A stretch of 11,525 nt of DNA from an uncultured Duncaniella sp. (GTDB lineage Bacteria; Bacteroidota; Bacteroidia; Bacteroidales; Muribaculaceae), in assembly GCA_910578615.1 (NCBI GenBank), contig CAJTRI010000015.1, forward strand, positions 1-11,525, given 5' to 3'. Shown in pieces: positions 7,149 to 11,525 of this stretch (positions within the stretch are counted from its first letter, which is position 1; each line of letters opens with the position of its first letter). Under the pieces are notes generated by a model, which was not told the DNA's origin, made no database searches, and saw nothing but the letters and a program-made list of their open reading frames with translations. Made by a program: the position numbers and the translations under genes.

Positions 7149-7367
7149 AACAACACTATTTATAAAATTGCTTGTAAAACATAGTCGTTTTGATTATCTC
7201 AGACTTGCCCAACTCGTGAAAAATTCCTAAATTCGTGAATTTAAAAAACGCACGGAGTCTGTTTTCCATGCCAGCCTCTCCACTCTCAGCCTCATCTCTT
7301 CTTATCTTAAAAAAACCATACGTCAAAACTAATTTTTCGGAATCTAACTATAAACCTTAAAAATATA
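7149..7367. other. AT-rich intergenic region before the glycogen gene cluster
   Basis: This gap should contain the promoter of the downstream three-gene unit because the terminator isolates it from nqr. No exact TAnnTTTG box is seen; the nearest is TAATTTTT (7330-7337) with no good -33 partner, about 30 bases before the start codon. The gap also holds a perfect 16-bp palindrome (7228-7243). The start codon at 7368 is preceded by an A-rich stretch with no Shine-Dalgarno site. Confidence 0.5.
7228..7243. promoter_or_regulatory. Perfect 16-bp palindrome, candidate operator
   Basis: TAAATTC (7228-7234), GT, GAATTTA (7237-7243) is a perfect inverted repeat. A partly similar TCGTGAA element occurs just upstream (7214-7220), so TCGTGAA is present twice, 19 bases apart (7214 and 7233). 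Size and symmetry fit a dimeric transcription-factor site for the glycogen cluster, but it could equally be a dispersed intergenic sequence or chance in AT-rich DNA. Confidence 0.3.
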
Positions 7368-9302
7368 ATGAGCTATCTTAAATTTGATAAGAGCCTCATG
7401 ATAAATCTTGAACAATCGCTCCCCAAGGAGATGCTCAGGACAAATCAATCAGGCGCCTATCATTGCACGACGATAGTTGACTGCAACACACGCAAGCAGC
7501 ACGGATTGCTGGTTGTCCCCGTTCCCGAACTCGGCAACTCGTGGCACGTCATGCTGTCGTCACTCGACGAAACCGTCTATCAGCACGGCGCGCCGTTCAA
7601 TCTTGCCCTCCACCGTTACAGCGGAGGAGTAATGAACCCCAACGGACACAAGTATATAAGGGAGTTTGACTGCGAAAGCGTCCCTCGTACCACCTATCGC
7701 GTGGGCGGTGTCATCCTCACCAAGGAAAAGATCTTCATCTCCAACGAGAACCGTATCCTCATCAGATACACTCTCGTGGAAGCCCATTCAGCCACCACCC
7801 TTCGATTCCGTCCCGTCCTTGCCTTCCGTGAAGCCAACGAGCTATGTATAGCCAACGATGCCATCAACACCGAGATACCCGTCATAGACAACGGCGTCTC
7901 GGCATGTCTCTACAAAGACTACCCCAGACTCTTCATGCAATTCTCCCACAAGCCCGAGTGGACATACGACCCTCACTGGTACAACGGGTTCGAATACGTC
8001 AAAGATCTGGAACGCGGAGTGCCCTATACAGAGGATCTGTGGGTGCCGGGCTATTTCGATGTTCCCATCAAGAAGGGTGAAAGCGTCATCTTCTCTGCCG
8101 GACTCAGCGAGGTCTCACCCCGCTCTCTCGCCAAGATGTATGAAAAGGAGATAGCCCAGCGCACATGCCGTACCTCATTCTTCAACTGTCTTAAAAACGC
8201 TGTAAAACAGTGTTATCTCAAAGATGGTGACGACATGTTCCTCATCTCGGGCTATCCTTGGGGCAAGATTCTCGCCCGCAACATCTTCATGGCGCTTCCC
8301 GGAGCAACCATAGCCATAAACCATCGTGAAGACTTCGAGAAGATTGCCGCCACAGCGTTGCGCGCGCTTCACAACTATATGGAAACTGGCCATACCGACC
8401 AGCGCATAATGGGAATAGACCTCCCGGACAACCCGCTATGGGCCATCTGGGCACTCCAACAGTATGCAAAGGCCTATTCTCGCGAGGAAGCTTCCAAGAA
8501 ATATCTCAACGACATCAAGTACATCCTTGACTTCATACTTGACAACCGTCACCCGCTTCTGAAAGTAGAGCCTGAGACAGGAATGGTCTACACTCACGGA
8601 AGTGACAAGCCAATGTCATGGATGAATGCATCGCTCGGCGGTCGTCCCATTGTTCCCCGGACAGGATACCTTGTGGAATTCAACGCACTGTGGTATAACG
8701 CCCTCGTATTCGCGACACGTCTGACCGAAGGTGAGGAACAGGAAAAATACCAGCAGGCAGCAGACAAGATGGCCTCACCGTTCATCGAGACCTTCCTAAA
8801 CGACTACGGTTATCTCTATGACTACGTGGCCGGAACATACGCCGACCCATCGGTTCGTCCCAATATGGCTATCGCCGTCGGGCTGGACTATTCACCGCTT
8901 GACCGTCGCCAGCGCAAGAGGGTGCTCGACATAGTAACACGCGAACTTCTGACCCCCAAAGGTCTCCGTACACTATCGCCCAAAAGCTTCGGTTACAGAC
9001 CCAACTATCTCGGTTCGCCCGAAGACCGCGAAATGGCGCTTCACAACGGCCCGTCACGGCCATGGCTTATCGGATTCTATTCGGATGCCTATCTCAAAGT
9101 GTTCGGTATGAGCGGCGTAAGCTATATAGACCGAATGCTCATAGGCTTCGAGGACGAGATGACGCAGGGCTGCATAGGCTCTCTGTCACAGCTCTACGAC
9201 GGCAATCCGCCTTATGTAGGCCGTGGAGCCATCAGCCATGTCACAAACGTGGCCGAAGTGCTCCGCACACTCACTACACTGAAAAAATTCACAATGGACT
9301 AA
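7368..9302 (+). CDS. GH133-type glycogen debranching enzyme homologue with altered catalytic motifs
   Basis: The 644-residue product has the two-domain layout of bacterial/archaeal amylo-alpha-1,6-glucosidases: a beta-rich N-terminal domain (about 15-250; TNQSGAYHCTTIVDCNTRKQ and PNGHKYIREFDCE blocks) and an (alpha/alpha)6 glucosidase domain (about 280-640). Family enzymes remove alpha-1,6 branch stubs from glycogen. Conserved blocks include GYPW (295-298), DNPLW (354-358), VEFNALWYNAL (436-446), RELLTPKGLRTLSPKS (525-540) and PWLIGFYSDAYLKVFG (565-580). However, the usual WGRD/RARD Asp is Asn305 (ARNIFMALPG), the usual TWMD Asp is Asn420 (SWMN), and the usual YHQGTxWPW reads LHNGPSRPW (558-566). 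It may therefore be inactive or have changed chemistry. It is followed 15 bases later by the GT4 gene. Confidence 0.88.
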   Translation: MSYLKFDKSLMINLEQSLPKEMLRTNQSGAYHCTTIVDCNTRKQHGLLVVPVPELGNSWHVMLSSLDETVYQHGAPFNLALHRYSGGVMNPNGHKYIREFDCESVPRTTYRVGGVILTKEKIFISNENRILIRYTLVEAHSATTLRFRPVLAFREANELCIANDAINTEIPVIDNGVSACLYKDYPRLFMQFSHKPEWTYDPHWYNGFEYVKDLERGVPYTEDLWVPGYFDVPIKKGESVIFSAGLSEVSPRSLAKMYEKEIAQRTCRTSFFNCLKNAVKQCYLKDGDDMFLISGYPWGKILARNIFMALPGATIAINHREDFEKIAATALRALHNYMETGHTDQRIMGIDLPDNPLWAIWALQQYAKAYSREEASKKYLNDIKYILDFILDNRHPLLKVEPETGMVYTHGSDKPMSWMNASLGGRPIVPRTGYLVEFNALWYNALVFATRLTEGEEQEKYQQAADKMASPFIETFLNDYGYLYDYVAGTYADPSVRPNMAIAVGLDYSPLDRRQRKRVLDIVTRELLTPKGLRTLSPKSFGYRPNYLGSPEDREMALHNGPSRPWLIGFYSDAYLKVFGMSGVSYIDRMLIGFEDEMTQGCIGSLSQLYDGNPPYVGRGAISHVTNVAEVLRTLTTLKKFTMD

Positions 9303-9317
9303 CAGCACCCCGCACCC

Positions 9318-10577
9318 ATGAAAGCATTAATGTTCGGGTGGGAATTTCCACCTCACATCCTCGGCGGTCTCGGAACCGCCAGCTACGGTCTCACAAAGGG
9401 TATGTGGGAGTGTGGCAACATGGACATCACCTTTGTGATTCCAAAACCATTCGGCGACGAGGAACGCCATTTCGCAAACATCATAGGCATGTCCCAGGTT
9501 CCTGTGGCATGGCGAGATGTCAACTACGACTATGTCCGTGACCGAATCGGCCACGTGATGGATCCAGACTTCTACTATCGTCTGCGTGACCATATCTATG
9601 CCGATTTCAACTACCTCCGCACCAACGATCTCGGCTGTATAGAATTCTCAGGCCGATACCCCGACAATCTCGTAGAAGAAATCAACAACTACTCCATCTG
9701 CGCCGGTGTCGTGGCCCGCACGATTGACTTTGACATAATCCACTCACATGACTGGCTGACCTACCCTGCCGGAATACATGCCAAGCAGGTCTCAGGCAAA
9801 CCACTCGTAATCCATGTGCATGCCACTGAATTTGACCGTTCGCGAGGCAAACCCAACCCTACGGTATTCGGCATAGAGAAAGACGGTATGAACAATGCCG
9901 ACCACATCATCACCGTCTCAAACCTGACACGCAACACTGTGATACACAACTACGGAATAGCCCCGTCAAAGGTAACAACCGTACACAATGCGGTCACCCC
10001 TCTGACGCCGGAGCAGCTAAATGTCCCCGAACACAGGTCGAAAGACAAGGTTGTGACATTCCTCGGACGCATCACCATGCAGAAGGGGCCGGAATATTTC
10101 GTCGAAGCCGCAGCAAAAGTTCTCAAAAACAATCCCGGGGTGCGCTTCGTCATGGCCGGTAGCGGCGACATGATGAACAAGATGATACTTCTGGCCGCCG
10201 AGCGCGGAATCTCCGACCGTTTTCACTTTCCGGGCTTCCAGAAAGGCGCCCAGGTGTATGAAATGCTCAAAGCCAGCGATGTATACGTGATGCCCTCTGT
10301 ATCCGAACCGTTCGGCATCTCCCCGCTTGAAGCGATGCAGATGGGGGTTCCATCCATCATCTCAAAACAGAGCGGATGTGCCGAAATCCTCACCAATGTC
10401 ATCAAGACCGACTATTGGGACATCGACGCAATGGCCGATGCCATCAATTCGATTGTCACCTACCCGGCCATGTACAACCAGCTCCGTGAAGACGGTCTCA
10501 ACGAGGTCAACCAGATTACCTGGGACAAGGCCGGCCAAAAGGTCATAGACATCTATAACAAGGTGCTCAATCGCTAA
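9318..10577 (+). CDS. GT4-family glycosyltransferase, glycogen-synthase-like
   Basis: The 419-residue product has the two-Rossmann-domain GT-B fold of GT4 enzymes. The N-terminal GWEFPPHILGGLGTASYGL (7-25) is the donor/acceptor loop signature; HSHDWLTYPAG (142-152) and HVHATEFDRSRG (166-177) follow. In the C-terminal domain are LGRITMQKGPEYF (249-261), with the nucleotide-sugar-binding Arg251 and Lys256, AGSGDMM (280-286), and the retaining-GT E-x7-E motif EPFGISPLE (330-338). All key positions appear intact. Between a debranching-enzyme homologue and a GH57 protein, it is most likely the glucan synthase of this operon, using an ADP- or UDP-glucose donor (which one is not visible). It is shorter than the GT5 GlgA type (about 480). 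Gaps of 15 and 44 bases flank it. Confidence 0.9.
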   Translation: MKALMFGWEFPPHILGGLGTASYGLTKGMWECGNMDITFVIPKPFGDEERHFANIIGMSQVPVAWRDVNYDYVRDRIGHVMDPDFYYRLRDHIYADFNYLRTNDLGCIEFSGRYPDNLVEEINNYSICAGVVARTIDFDIIHSHDWLTYPAGIHAKQVSGKPLVIHVHATEFDRSRGKPNPTVFGIEKDGMNNADHIITVSNLTRNTVIHNYGIAPSKVTTVHNAVTPLTPEQLNVPEHRSKDKVVTFLGRITMQKGPEYFVEAAAKVLKNNPGVRFVMAGSGDMMNKMILLAAERGISDRFHFPGFQKGAQVYEMLKASDVYVMPSVSEPFGISPLEAMQMGVPSIISKQSGCAEILTNVIKTDYWDIDAMADAINSIVTYPAMYNQLREDGLNEVNQITWDKAGQKVIDIYNKVLNR

Positions 10578-10621
10578 AAACATCGAACAAAGTCTAAAAT
10601 TCCAACCCCCATTACCAAGAT

Positions 10622-11525
10622 ATGAAAGCTATCTGCTTCTATTTTCAGATTCATCAGCCATTCCGTCTGAAAAGATACCGCTTCTTCAACATAGGCAACG
10701 ACCACTACTATTATGATGATTTTGCAAACGACGACATCATCACCCGCATAGCCCAGCGCAGCTACATCCCTGCCGCCGAGACCCTTCTCAAAATGATTGA
10801 GGACACCAAGGGCGCATTCAAATGTGCCATCTCGATTACAGGCACCGCACTTGAACAATTCGAACAATATGTTCCCGAATTCATAGAGCTACTCAAAAAA
10901 CTCTCTGACACGGGATGCGTGGAATTTCTTGCAGAAACCTATGCCCATTCTCTGGCATCGCTTGCCGACCCTGAGGAGTTCGCCAACCAAGTCAAAGTGC
11001 ATGACGAAAAAATCAAAGCCCTCTTCGGCCAGACACCAAAGGTGTTCCGCAACACAGAGCTTATCTATTGCGACGATCTGGCTCCACAGATTCTCGAAAT
11101 GGGCTACAACGGCGTGATTACCGAGGGTGCCAAGCATATACTCGGCTGGAAATCGCCCGACTACGTATATAACGCCGCATCAGCCCCTAAGCTCAAAATC
11201 CTGCTGAAAAACGACAAGCTTTCAGACGATATATCTGACAGATTCTCCAACACGGCATGGGACGAGTATCCGCTTACTGCCGACAAGTATATGAACTGGA
11301 TAGCCTCTACCCCGCCCGAAGAGCAGATCATCAACCTCTTCATGAACCTCGAAGTATTCGGCGACTTCCAGCCACGCGAGACTGGCATCTTCCAGTTCCT
11401 TGAAGCACTTCCCCGCTTCGCCGCAGAGAAAGGGATAGAGTTCTGGACACCTACCACGGCCATTTCCAAGCTCAAAGCTGTCGACACACTTTCGGTGCTC
11501 CACCCCATCTCATGGGCCGACGAAG
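10622..11525 (+). CDS. GH57 alpha-amylase-type protein with altered general-acid motif, partial
   Basis: The ATG at 10622 opens 301 codons that run off the right edge. GH57 enzymes act on alpha-glucans (alpha-amylase, 4-alpha-glucanotransferase or branching activity). Region I is HQPFR (11-15), region II CVEFLAETYAHSLASL (99-114), and region III VFRNTELIY (141-149), containing the nucleophile Glu146. Region IV, which normally reads like MDYETFGEHQ and supplies the general-acid Asp, reads MNLEVFGDFQ (241-250): Asp is Asn242 and His is Phe249. Flanking sequence (INLF, RETGIFQFLEALP) is well conserved, so this is a local change in the active site. The likely role is glucan binding or a modified activity in glycogen metabolism; the C-terminal part cannot be judged. 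Confidence 0.88.
   Translation, partial: MKAICFYFQIHQPFRLKRYRFFNIGNDHYYYDDFANDDIITRIAQRSYIPAAETLLKMIEDTKGAFKCAISITGTALEQFEQYVPEFIELLKKLSDTGCVEFLAETYAHSLASLADPEEFANQVKVHDEKIKALFGQTPKVFRNTELIYCDDLAPQILEMGYNGVITEGAKHILGWKSPDYVYNAASAPKLKILLKNDKLSDDISDRFSNTAWDEYPLTADKYMNWIASTPPEEQIINLFMNLEVFGDFQPRETGIFQFLEALPRFAAEKGIEFWTPTTAISKLKAVDTLSVLHPISWADE

Noticed and set aside
7330..7337. TAATTTTT as the -7 box of a promoter for the debranching-enzyme homologue
   Set aside because: It lacks the final G of the consensus and has no recognisable -33 partner at the right distance, so it is not called as a promoter.
1..11525. Mobile elements, CRISPR arrays, tRNA or rRNA genes
   Set aside because: No transposase or integrase, no regular spaced repeats, and no cloverleaf or rRNA-like sequence were seen on either strand.

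Overview
The window looks like a chromosome segment of a gut-type Bacteroidales bacterium, possibly Muribaculaceae or a close relative. Three things point that way: Bacteroidetes-type promoter signals (TTTG near -33, TAnnTTTG near -7), A-rich rather than Shine-Dalgarno start regions in most leaders, and a Na+-NQR operon plus a debranching-enzyme/GT4/GH57 glycogen cluster whose proteins resemble the Bacteroides versions. The family placement is inference; no search was run.

Layout. (1) 1-589, minus strand: the N-terminal 196 residues of an ExbB/TolQ/MotA proton-channel protein, cut by the left edge. (2) 590-1143: an AT-rich divergent intergenic region. It holds a good minus-strand promoter, implying a leader of roughly 290 nt for exbB, and a plus-strand promoter for the nqr operon with a leader of about 90 nt containing a possible hairpin and a small overlapping ORF. 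(3) 1144-7071: a complete six-gene nqrABCDEF operon, gaps 21-47 nt, followed by a strong intrinsic terminator at 7095-7148. (4) 7149-7367: an AT-rich gap with a perfect 16-bp palindrome. (5) 7368-11525: a tight glycogen or alpha-glucan gene set on the plus strand: a GH133-type debranching-enzyme homologue (644 aa), a GT4 glycogen-synthase-like glycosyltransferase (419 aa), and the first 301 residues of a GH57 alpha-amylase-type protein running off the right edge.

Function. NQR oxidises NADH, reduces quinone and pumps Na+ across the inner membrane; all its visible cofactor ligands are present (FMN threonines in NqrB and NqrC, four cysteines shared by NqrD and NqrE, the 2Fe-2S, FAD and NADH motifs of NqrF). 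ExbB would harvest proton motive force for TonB-dependent transport. The last three genes would make and trim storage glucan.

The most notable observation concerns that last cluster. Both glycoside-hydrolase homologues are well conserved around their active sites but carry Asn where the family motifs I know have a key Asp: the GH133 protein has RN and WMN in place of RD and WMD, and the GH57 protein has MNLEVFGDFQ in place of the usual MDYETFGEHQ-like motif, losing both the general-acid Asp and a His. The glycosyltransferase between them keeps its motifs. This suggests a glycogen operon in which both hydrolases are catalytically disabled or altered and may serve as glucan-binding or regulatory partners of the synthase. 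The canonical motifs are recalled from family knowledge, so an alignment is the decisive check.
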